A DNA stretch of 61,174 nucleotides, from positions 106,270 through 167,443 of the forward strand of contig CACJPC010000002.1 in NCBI GenBank assembly GCA_902595195.1, written 5' to 3'. The position numbers and the translations under genes were made by a program. This document shows positions 40,158-48,680 of the stretch, piece by piece (positions within the stretch are counted from its first letter, which is position 1; each line of letters starts with the position of its first letter). Below the pieces are notes generated by a model. It had not been told where the DNA came from and ran no database searches. It worked only from the letters and a program-made list of their open reading frames with translations. The DNA is from an uncultured Candidatus Actinomarina sp. Lineage in GTDB: Bacteria > Actinomycetota > Acidimicrobiia > Actinomarinales > Actinomarinaceae.

Positions 40158-40997
40158 ATGAAGAAAAATTCATTTTTTAAATCTGGTTCAGGAGCTCGAA
40201 AAGCATTTGTTTCTAACTTCCAAGATAAAACAGAATTAAAAGAATTCACAGATGCAAACAATAAATCAAAAATAGTAGATGAAATTTTTCACAAAAGCTC
40301 TGAAAATATGGAGGAGCTTGAAAATAATTCTGTTAGCCTCACAGTCACATCCCCGCCTTACAACATTGGTAAGGATAGCGACCTAGATTTAACTGATGAT
40401 GAGTACTGGTCAATGATGGAAAATATTTTTAAAGAAACATATAGAGTCACTGAATCCGGGGGGAGACTTGTTGTAAATGTTGCTAATTTAGGCAGGAAAC
40501 CTTATATTCCTTTTTCAAAATACTTCACAGAGCTTTTAATTGAGACTGGTTTTATTATGCGTGGTGAAATCATATGGCAAAAGTCCAAAGGAGCTAATGC
40601 AAATTTTGCCTGGGGTAGCTGGTTATCGGCATCCAACCCAGTTATTAGAGATATTCACGAGTATTGTTTAGTATTTTCAAAAGATTCACTTAAAAAATCT
40701 ACTCAAGGTGAATCTTCTCTTGAAAAAGAAGAGTTTATGGAATCCACACTTTCTATATGGAATATAAATCCAGCGAGAGCGAAGAAAATAGGCCATCCTG
40801 CTCCATTTCCATTAGAACTGCCACAAAAATTCATAAATCTTTACACATACAAAAATGATTTAATTCTTGATCCTTTCCTAGGAAGTGGAACAACGGCTAT
40901 AGCAGCAAAATTATTGCAGCGAAATTTTGTTGGTTATGAAATTGAAGAAGAGTACATCGAAATAGCTAAAAATAGATTAAAAAAAGAAGTTAATTAA
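40158..40997 (+). CDS. Beta-class DNA methyltransferase (TSPPYN / DPFLGSGTT)
   Basis: TSPPYNIGKD (motif IV) precedes DPFLGSGTTAIAA (motif I). Confidence 0.92.
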   Translation: MKKNSFFKSGSGARKAFVSNFQDKTELKEFTDANNKSKIVDEIFHKSSENMEELENNSVSLTVTSPPYNIGKDSDLDLTDDEYWSMMENIFKETYRVTESGGRLVVNVANLGRKPYIPFSKYFTELLIETGFIMRGEIIWQKSKGANANFAWGSWLSASNPVIRDIHEYCLVFSKDSLKKSTQGESSLEKEEFMESTLSIWNINPARAKKIGHPAPFPLELPQKFINLYTYKNDLILDPFLGSGTTAIAAKLLQRNFVGYEIEEEYIEIAKNRLKKEVN

Positions 40998-42711
40998 CTA
41001 AATTCCAAGCTGAAAATAGTTGTTGATAAATTTCATTATTTGCAAGTAAAGTTTCATGATTATCAAAACCAACTAATTTACCTTCACTCATTACAAGTAT
41101 CTTTTCTGCATTTAAAATAGTTTCAAGTCTATGAGCAATAACAACAGATGTTTGATAATCAAGTAATGTATCAGTTGCGTCAAGAATGGAACTTTCAGAT
41201 TCAATATCTAAGTTAGCTGTAGCCTCATCGAATACAATAATTTGTCTTTTAGCAAGCACTGCTCTAAGTAAAGCAATAAACTGCCTCTCTCCTGCTGAAA
41301 CATTTGCTCCTCTTTCTCCTACGTCTTGTTCTAGTCCATCTTCATATCTTTCAAACCAATCAATCAAGCCAATATTTTCTAACTCACTTTTTAAATCTAT
41401 TTTTTCAGGATTAGAATAAATTAAATTATCTCGAATTGAACCTCTAAATAGAAAGCTTTCCTGAGGAACGTAGGCAATATTTTTCCTTGCCCATTTTTGT
41501 GATATGTCTTTTGAAGATTCACCATAAAACTTTACATCCCCTTTATTTGGAAGATAAAATCTTAAAATTAATTTTGCAATAGTGCTTTTTCCAGCTCCAG
41601 TTTCTCCAACAATAGCGATTTTTTCTCCTCTATCGATTGAGAAAGAAACATCGTGAAGTACAGTTTCCCTACCATACGAAAATACGACATTTTCGAATTT
41701 AATTACATTATTTGAATCTACTTCTGGCGAAAGAGTTCCTGTTTTACTTAATACAGGTTCTTCATCTAAAATTGAAAAAACTTTCTTCATTGAAGACCCT
41801 GCAGACCTTAAAAGATCATAATTAAAAGAAAGTTGAATTAGAGGATCGAAAAAATAATTTAGATAAAACAGTAATGCAACTAGTTCACCAACTGTTAATG
41901 TACCCTGCTCAATTCTTGCAGCTGCAAACCAAATAACTACCGCAATTGAAGTGACTCTTGTAATCTCCAAAAAAGGAAAATATATTGCAATGTTTTTGGC
42001 TGACTGCATGTTTGCTTTTAGATGCTCATTATTTACTTCTTTAAACCTTTTTAATTGCTTGGATTCATCTGAGTAAGCTTGAATAATTCTTACCCCTGAT
42101 ATTCCCTCTTGAAGAGATGATAAGACTTGTCCTATCCATTCCCTCACTGACCAGTATGTTTTATCGGCATGGTTTCTAAATATTTTGGTTGCAATTCCAA
42201 GTAACGGAAGAATCAAAAAAGACAATAACGAAAGCTGTACATCTACCAAAAATACAGCAATTGTAGCACCAAATATGGTGAGTAAAGAAGTCAAAATACT
42301 ACTAGCTCCTTCTCTTGCAAATTCATTCAAGCTTTGCATGTCAGAAGTCATTCTTGCTACCAGTACTCCTGTTTTATTTTTTTCAAAATAATTAATATCT
42401 AAAGATGACATATGTCTAAATAATTTTTCTCTTATGCTTTTCACATAAGACTCACCAACAAGACCAATAGAAAGAAGTGCTTTACTTGTCACAAAATACA
42501 ACACAACCAGAGTTAAGAAATAAAAGAGGCACTGAATGAGTAAGTACTGATAGTCATACTGCATTACACCATTGTCAATTCCTCTAGATATTAATTGCGG
42601 ACCAATCATCCTCAGCCCAGTTCCAACCATTGCAATCATTGAAGCAAAGAAAAAGGGCCTATGAACTTCTGGTACTAGTTTGAATGATCTTAAGAAAGTG
42701 TTGTCTTTCAT
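40990..42711 (-). CDS. ABC exporter half-transporter (catalytic-type NBD)
   Basis: GETGAGKSTIAKLIL, VSAGERQFIALLRA, IIVFDEATANLD, VIAHRL. Confidence 0.93.
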   Translation of the reverse strand: MKDNTFLRSFKLVPEVHRPFFFASMIAMVGTGLRMIGPQLISRGIDNGVMQYDYQYLLIQCLFYFLTLVVLYFVTSKALLSIGLVGESYVKSIREKLFRHMSSLDINYFEKNKTGVLVARMTSDMQSLNEFAREGASSILTSLLTIFGATIAVFLVDVQLSLLSFLILPLLGIATKIFRNHADKTYWSVREWIGQVLSSLQEGISGVRIIQAYSDESKQLKRFKEVNNEHLKANMQSAKNIAIYFPFLEITRVTSIAVVIWFAAARIEQGTLTVGELVALLFYLNYFFDPLIQLSFNYDLLRSAGSSMKKVFSILDEEPVLSKTGTLSPEVDSNNVIKFENVVFSYGRETVLHDVSFSIDRGEKIAIVGETGAGKSTIAKLILRFYLPNKGDVKFYGESSKDISQKWARKNIAYVPQESFLFRGSIRDNLIYSNPEKIDLKSELENIGLIDWFERYEDGLEQDVGERGANVSAGERQFIALLRAVLAKRQIIVFDEATANLDIESESSILDATDTLLDYQTSVVIAHRLETILNAEKILVMSEGKLVGFDNHETLLANNEIYQQLFSAWNLVN

Positions 42712-42713
42712 AT

Positions 42714-44468
42714 CTATATTTCCGAAGTTTGATTTTCTAGAAACAAAGACTTGTAAGTATCGACGGACTCCATGAGCTCTTGGTGTTTTCCTTGTGCTTT
42801 GACTTTTCCATTTTCGAGAAATACTACTTCATCACACAACTCTATAGTTGGGACTCTATTTGTTATAATTAAAGTCGTCATATTTGACATTACTTGATTT
42901 AATTCATTTCGAATCTCTTCTTCGGTACTAGCATCTACTGCTGAAAGGGCATCGTCAAGAATAAGAACACGTGGCTTTCTTAAGATAGCTCTAGCTAATG
43001 CAATCCTTTGCCTCTGACCTCCAGACAAACCATAACCTCTTTCACCTACCTTTGTTTCGTAAGATTCTGGAAGTTGTGAAATAAAATCATGAGCTCTAGC
43101 AATAAGTGCTGCATCTTCAATCTCTTCTTGTGATGCATCTTCTAATCCAAGCGAGATGTTTTCTCTTGCCGTATTAGAAAATAAAAAACTTTCTTCAAAA
43201 GCAAGGCTTACATTACTTCTTAAATCACTCAATCTTAAGTTCTTGATATCTACTCCATCAATTTCGATAGAGCCGGACTCAATTTCATACAATCTTGGAA
43301 GTAGATACGCTAGTGTAGATTTTCCAGAACCTGTAGAACCTACTATTGCTACAGTCTTTTTTCCCTGAATTTCTAGAGTAAGGTCATCAAATATTTTCTC
43401 ATTTCCATACTTAAAATTCACTTTTGAAAACTTTAATGAACCATCTCCATCTTCAGGTAACTCATTAGGTGATTCATCATCTGTAATTGTTGGTGTTTCA
43501 TTAAGTAGCTCAAGAATTCTATTTCCAGCTGCAACGCTTGAAGGTATTTCGGATAAAAACCAAGCAGTAATTCTTAGAGGCCAAATTAATAAGAATACAT
43601 ATTGTGTAAAAGCAATAAATTCACCAAGAGAGAGAAAATTATTAATTGTTAAATAGCCTCCCAAAAGCAGAACTGCAAGTGTTATTACCATTGGAATAAG
43701 TTCAAATAAAGGAACAAATCTTGTTCTCAGCTTAAGATAACCGAGTGAAGTGTCATAAATTTTTTGGACCGCATCTTCTACTCTATTAGAAGCTTGTTCT
43801 TCATTTCCAAATGCTTTTACAACCCTAATTCCTCCCAACTGTTCTTCAACTTCAGTTGTCATATTTGCTTCTGCCTCTTTTACTTTCAAAGAAACACCCA
43901 TTGCTTTAGAAGAAAAGTTAGATGCTAACCACAAAACAGCTGGAATGGATAGCAGCACTATGCCTCCAAGTGGAAGGCTCAAGCTTAATAATGTCACACT
44001 TAAAATAAGAAGTAGAAATATATTAGCGGATGCAAGTGGGGCAATAGCAAAAGCTAGCCTAACTTGTGATGCATCACTTGAGGCTCTTGCCATTAAATCA
44101 CCTGTAGGTACTTGATCGTGATAATTAAATGCAAGTTTTTGCATATGCGTAAAAATTCGATTCCTAATTCCAGCTTCTACATTGTAAGAAACATCCATAC
44201 TGAAGTATCTTCTTGTACCAATTGAGATTGCTCTTGTATATCCTGCGATAACCATAAAAGAAATAAATACAATCACAGCTCTTTGATTTTCAGCAACAAT
44301 ACCGTCGTCAATAATTCTTTTGATTAAATACGGTTGAACAATTACTAAAAAACACCAAAGAAGAGCTGAAATATTGGAAATATAAAAGCTTTTTTTGTTT
44401 TCTTTTATACCTTCTACAAAAAAAGAAATTGCTTTTTTAAATTCTGGTGTTTTAAAGACTTTAAACAT
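42714..44468 (-). CDS. ABC exporter half-transporter (degenerate NBD)
   Basis: GSTGSGKSTLAYLLPRL, LSGGQRQRIALARA, VLILDDALSAVD, IITNRV; start at MFKVFKTPEFK. Confidence 0.92.
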   Translation of the reverse strand: MFKVFKTPEFKKAISFFVEGIKENKKSFYISNISALLWCFLVIVQPYLIKRIIDDGIVAENQRAVIVFISFMVIAGYTRAISIGTRRYFSMDVSYNVEAGIRNRIFTHMQKLAFNYHDQVPTGDLMARASSDASQVRLAFAIAPLASANIFLLLILSVTLLSLSLPLGGIVLLSIPAVLWLASNFSSKAMGVSLKVKEAEANMTTEVEEQLGGIRVVKAFGNEEQASNRVEDAVQKIYDTSLGYLKLRTRFVPLFELIPMVITLAVLLLGGYLTINNFLSLGEFIAFTQYVFLLIWPLRITAWFLSEIPSSVAAGNRILELLNETPTITDDESPNELPEDGDGSLKFSKVNFKYGNEKIFDDLTLEIQGKKTVAIVGSTGSGKSTLAYLLPRLYEIESGSIEIDGVDIKNLRLSDLRSNVSLAFEESFLFSNTARENISLGLEDASQEEIEDAALIARAHDFISQLPESYETKVGERGYGLSGGQRQRIALARAILRKPRVLILDDALSAVDASTEEEIRNELNQVMSNMTTLIITNRVPTIELCDEVVFLENGKVKAQGKHQELMESVDTYKSLFLENQTSEI

Positions 44469-44555
44469 GTTTACCCATGTTAATTGGATAAAAAATTTAA
44501 AATAATGTACCAAATACTTTGTGCATTATTTCACAAGCGTATTATCGTAATCGTT

Positions 44556-46073
44556 ATGAGTGATGTCTTAGATAAAAAAATTGAGAATGTTTTAGATCAA
44601 GCTGATCGAATGTTTATTGCTACTAGTGTAGGAGGAAATTCTTCTGGAGCTTCTGTATTTTTTAGTAGAGATGGAGAGGATTTAGTTTTCTTTACCTTTC
44701 ACCCCACCCGCAAAGCTGAGCAAATTAGATTAAACCCAAGAGTACACGTTGTAATCTGGCCAAAGGGTCAAGAAGGAATCGAAGGATTACAAATTGATGG
44801 AGAGTGCTACAAGATTAAAGATGAGGATGAAAAGAAAAGAGCTTATGAATTAGTCTTAAATACAACCGAAGCTTTTAAAGAGTTTATGGAAGATGAATTT
44901 TTAATTAAAAATGATGTTGTCGGGTATTACAGAATTAAACCAACAACTATTAAATATGTGAACTTTTATCAAGAAGAAAAGTTTGAGTGGAAGACATATC
45001 CTGCAAACAAGACATCTGCGGTAAAAATGGCTTTCAAACTTGGACTAAAAAGAATTGGACTATGGTTAAGGACTATTCGTGCACCATTTTTAACAGCTAC
45101 TTTTGCCCCAATTTTTATTGGCGCGGCAGTTGCATGGAATGATTTAAAAGAAGCTGGTTTAGATTCAAGTTGGTCGTGGAGAATGTTTTGGCTTGTTCTT
45201 GGTGGAGCATCACTAGCTCAAGTTGCTACAAATGCATCAAATGATTATTTCGATCATACTTCAAATGCTGACGAAATAAACAAGGTAGCAAGTCCATTTA
45301 ATGGTGGTAGTAGGGTTATACAAGTTGGCTTAATGACTCCTGGACAAGTTCTTTTAACTGCATTAGTTAGTATTGCTGGAACTGTAGCTATAGGTCTACA
45401 TTTAAATCAACAAGTTAGTGGAGAGTTTTTTGGAAATACTCCAATTTTATGGACAGGTATAATTGGAACATTTCTAGCCCTTGGTTATACAGGTGATCCA
45501 GTAAGGCTTGGATATAAAGGTTTCGGAGAAATCGCAATTGCACTCGGATTTGGACCAGTTATGGTAATGGGAGCACATTATGTATTGACAGCCTCAATAC
45601 ACAACAATGTAATTTCACAATGGAACTGGGTAGAAGCATTAATTGCATCTGTTCCAATAGCAATACTTGTAATGTTGATTGTGTGGATTAATCAATTCCA
45701 GGACGCTCCATCTGATGCGGCTGTAGGAAAAAACACATGGGTAGTAAGAACTGCAGAAAACGGTGAGTGGATGAAACTTGAAAAACCACTTAGGTTATAT
45801 AAACAGTTTATGATTGAGGCTTTTGTTGCAGTAGCTCTGATTGGAGCGCTTAGTTTCTTTACAGATTACGGCACTTTATATGCCTTCATGGCGCTTATCC
45901 CCCTAGCGCTAGTATGGAAAGCGTTCAAAATGGCTGATGAGTGGATGATTAAGTGGAATAATCCAAATGCTGATCGACAAAAAGTTCCGTATGAACTTTT
46001 GTTAGTCAACGTATCCACAATTGGAATTCATTTCCTAACAGGAATTCTCTTAGCTGTAGCTTACGTTTTGTAA
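44556..46073 (+). CDS. Fusion of PNPOx-like split-barrel domain with UbiA-family (MenA-like) prenyltransferase
   Basis: N-terminal about 150 aa of pyridoxamine-phosphate-oxidase type; then polytopic UbiA with NDYFDHTSNADE and NQFQDAPSDAAVGK. Confidence 0.88.
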   Translation: MSDVLDKKIENVLDQADRMFIATSVGGNSSGASVFFSRDGEDLVFFTFHPTRKAEQIRLNPRVHVVIWPKGQEGIEGLQIDGECYKIKDEDEKKRAYELVLNTTEAFKEFMEDEFLIKNDVVGYYRIKPTTIKYVNFYQEEKFEWKTYPANKTSAVKMAFKLGLKRIGLWLRTIRAPFLTATFAPIFIGAAVAWNDLKEAGLDSSWSWRMFWLVLGGASLAQVATNASNDYFDHTSNADEINKVASPFNGGSRVIQVGLMTPGQVLLTALVSIAGTVAIGLHLNQQVSGEFFGNTPILWTGIIGTFLALGYTGDPVRLGYKGFGEIAIALGFGPVMVMGAHYVLTASIHNNVISQWNWVEALIASVPIAILVMLIVWINQFQDAPSDAAVGKNTWVVRTAENGEWMKLEKPLRLYKQFMIEAFVAVALIGALSFFTDYGTLYAFMALIPLALVWKAFKMADEWMIKWNNPNADRQKVPYELLLVNVSTIGIHFLTGILLAVAYVL

Positions 46074-46697
46074 TTGTCTGAAAAAGCTAACTTTTCAAAC
46101 ATATATAAGTTCTACGATTTAATTAATACTGTTTTAACACTTGGTTTTGATAAATCTTGGAGAGATAAAGCAGTAAGTAATCTTATCGGAAATACAGTTC
46201 TGGATTTAGGAAGCGGCACTGGTGCTGCTTTTGACCAGCTCATAAATTATGAAACTACTGCTATAGATCCAGATAAAAAGATGTTGGAATTAAATTCATT
46301 TGAAAATAAAGTTCTGGGCTCAGCTGAAAACTTGCCTTTTGATGACAATAGTTTTGATAATGTTTTTTGTAGTTTCGTATGGAGAAATGTATCAGACACA
46401 AATAAAGCTCTTGCAGAGGTATATCGAGTCTTAAAGCCTGGCGGAAAGTTTATCCTTTTAGATATGACAAGGCCCAAAAACTCTTTCTTAAGGATGCTAC
46501 ATAAAATTGGAACTTTCAAGGTATTGCATTTAATTGGTCTTTTTACCTTTAATTTAAAAGAGTACAGATTTCTTTATAAGTCTCTAGACTTTTATCCTCA
46601 GCCAGAAGATCATTTAAAAAAAGATACTTTTATAAATCTTAAAATCGAAAGAATGGGTCTATTTAATTTCGTCTACTTAGCAGTTTTTACAAAGTAA
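46074..46697 (+). CDS. UbiE/MenG-type quinone methyltransferase
   Basis: VLDLGSGTGA SAM site, SFVWRNVSDTNKALAEVYRVLKPGG; adjacent to MenA-like gene. Confidence 0.87.
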   Translation: MSEKANFSNIYKFYDLINTVLTLGFDKSWRDKAVSNLIGNTVLDLGSGTGAAFDQLINYETTAIDPDKKMLELNSFENKVLGSAENLPFDDNSFDNVFCSFVWRNVSDTNKALAEVYRVLKPGGKFILLDMTRPKNSFLRMLHKIGTFKVLHLIGLFTFNLKEYRFLYKSLDFYPQPEDHLKKDTFINLKIERMGLFNFVYLAVFTK

Positions 46698-46720
46698 CTT
46701 TTATTTGCGAAACTACAAAA

Positions 46721-47323
46721 TTATTGATTGGCTAAAGCTATAAGTAGCTGTCCTACTTGATCTTGTGGTAAGTTGCCTGTTCTTCTAGCAACTACCTTTA
46801 AATCTTTGTCAAGAAATACCCAGTACGGGAAAGAGTTTACTCCATAAGCTGTGCCTATGTCTCTATCAATATCATAAATCTGTGTTTCAGACCAGCCTTC
46901 TCTCTCAAGCCAGTCATGTGGCGGATAGTTGTCTCTTGATCTATCAATGGATGTTGCTACAGCAATAATTTCTACACCTTGTGGGATACCAATGATATCT
47001 ATATATTCTTGTACAATCGGAACTTCTTTTTGACAGAATCCACACCAGTGAGCTAAAAACAGAAGAACTTTTGCGTTACCATTTTTCTCTAACGAGACAA
47101 TCTCAGAATTTTCATTTGGTCCTGAAAATATTGGAGCATCAAGACCTCTTGCGACATTGTCATCATTGTCTCCAGCATATTCTGGTAAACCTTGTCCAGT
47201 AATTGTTGTCTCACCTTCAGGCAAATTACCATCTAAAGGCTCATCAACTAAAGAAACGCCAATGGCAACAGCTAAACCTACTACTAAAACTACTGCTCCT
47301 GCGATGATAAAGTTTTTATTCAA
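46721..47323 (-). CDS. Membrane-anchored thioredoxin-like (TlpA/ResA type)
   Basis: N-terminal TM, LAHWCGFCQKEVP redox motif. Confidence 0.9.
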   Translation of the reverse strand: MNKNFIIAGAVVLVVGLAVAIGVSLVDEPLDGNLPEGETTITGQGLPEYAGDNDDNVARGLDAPIFSGPNENSEIVSLEKNGNAKVLLFLAHWCGFCQKEVPIVQEYIDIIGIPQGVEIIAVATSIDRSRDNYPPHDWLEREGWSETQIYDIDRDIGTAYGVNSFPYWVFLDKDLKVVARRTGNLPQDQVGQLLIALANQ

Positions 47324-47834
47324 CTGTTTCCTTTCTCGAAATATCATAATACAACAACGACAAGAATATTGTTAAAAATCCTGTAGTTGCCATAACGGGA
47401 ATGCTTATAAATCCAAATATATCTACATATTTTAAATTACATGGAACATCAATCGCACAAGAGCCGCCTCCACCTCCACCATTTTGTAAATATATATGAT
47501 AGATACCAATACCAGCTCCAACAGCGCTTAAGTAACCTGCTTTAATTACTGATTTATTAAATAAACCTATTATTAAAAATAGAGCTATTGGATACATAAG
47601 ATAACGTTGGTACCAGCAAAACTTACATGGAATAAAACCGACAACTTCAGAATATACAAGACTTCCAATTGAACAGAAGAGTGCAACACTGGTTGCAAAA
47701 TTATAAAACTGATCGTTGATTAATTTACTAAATCTTTTTTTAGTAAATATGAAATACAGAATTAGCGCACTTATGGCCCATGCAACGAAAGTGAAGAAGC
47801 CAAATAAAGTATTAAAAAAAACAATTAAGTCCAT
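47316..47834 (-). CDS. Disulfide bond formation protein, DsbB/BdbC type
   Basis: IPCKFCWYQRYLMYPIAL and CAIDVPCNLKYVDIFGFISIPVMA. Confidence 0.9.
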   Translation of the reverse strand: MDLIVFFNTLFGFFTFVAWAISALILYFIFTKKRFSKLINDQFYNFATSVALFCSIGSLVYSEVVGFIPCKFCWYQRYLMYPIALFLIIGLFNKSVIKAGYLSAVGAGIGIYHIYLQNGGGGGGSCAIDVPCNLKYVDIFGFISIPVMATTGFLTIFLSLLYYDISRKETVE

Positions 47835-47849
47835 ATAAAATTTTACCCT

Positions 47850-47884
47850 AAAAAAAATGATAGGCGGACATTGCCGCCTATCAT
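47850..47884 (-). terminator. Rho-independent terminator of the rhodopsin gene
   Basis: ATGATAGGCGG-acattg-CCGCCTATCAT, followed on the minus strand by T7. Confidence 0.92.
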
Positions 47885-47906
47885 AAAATGTCTATTGTAA
47901 AAAGTC

Positions 47907-48566
47907 TTAGACTTTTTCTCCAGATTTGATTCTTGCCATTCCAAGTACCAATACACCAAGACCAACTTTGTTAATAATGTCAGCAATTGTGTAAAGAACT
48001 TCTCTAATAGCATCAAAATCACCTGCTACTGGAGCTAAATAACCTAATGGATAGATTATCCAACCAACAAGTATAAGGTTCTTGATTTTATCAAACTGTT
48101 CTGCTTCTGCAGCTTTAAGCCCAACGCCTTCAGCTTGAAGATTTCTCATCAAGTATGCGTATGCAGCCATTGCTACAACGAAGCCAACCCAGTATGCATC
48201 ACTGCCTGCAGCAGACACTTCACCATAATAACCACCACCGATCATCACGACAGCAGCCAATCCCCAGTTTCTAACTTTCTCGTTATACTCTGCACCTGAA
48301 GATGTTACGGCAAGTACCTCTACGAACATTAATGGTACTGTTAGGATCCAGTCGACATATCTTAAGCCTGTATCAAAATCTCCACCAGCCCATGAGCCAG
48401 TCATTTTGTTGTAATGATACCAAGCTATTCCTGTCACAAGAGCGGAGATATAAACTCCTCTTCTGTGTTTTGGATCTACTTCTCTAGATGATGCAAGTAA
48501 AAATACTGTACCAGCGAGCATACCCACTGTTGCCACCATAAAGAGTCTGTAAGTAAGTTCAGCCAT
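47907..48566 (-). CDS. Proteorhodopsin-like light-driven proton pump (green-type)
   Basis: RYVDWILTVPLMFVE (D-T-E carboxylate motif, M at tuning position), WYHYNKM helix B His, ADIINKVGLG Schiff-base Lys. Confidence 0.96.
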   Translation of the reverse strand: MAELTYRLFMVATVGMLAGTVFLLASSREVDPKHRRGVYISALVTGIAWYHYNKMTGSWAGGDFDTGLRYVDWILTVPLMFVEVLAVTSSGAEYNEKVRNWGLAAVVMIGGGYYGEVSAAGSDAYWVGFVVAMAAYAYLMRNLQAEGVGLKAAEAEQFDKIKNLILVGWIIYPLGYLAPVAGDFDAIREVLYTIADIINKVGLGVLVLGMARIKSGEKV

Positions 48567-48596
48567 TTTAGCCTACTCCTTTGTTTTCAAATACTT

Positions 48597-48612
48597 TGTG
48601 AAATAAATCACA
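48597..48612. promoter_or_regulatory. TGTGA-N6-TCACA palindrome (CRP/GlxR-type operator candidate) in rhodopsin leader
   Basis: TGTGAAATAAATCACA, 30 nt upstream of rhodopsin ATG; extra TGTGA half-sites at 48631 and 48639. Confidence 0.6.
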
Positions 48613-48680
48613 TAATAATTGTATTTAGTTTGTGAATTTGTGATATATTTTTTTAAAATTTTTTCTAAAATTATGTAACT

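Noticed and set aside
47316-47347. Possible frameshift or overlap artefact between TlpA-like and BdbC genes
   Set aside because: A TTG at 47323 with SD AAAGGAAA explains the junction as an ordinary short overlap.
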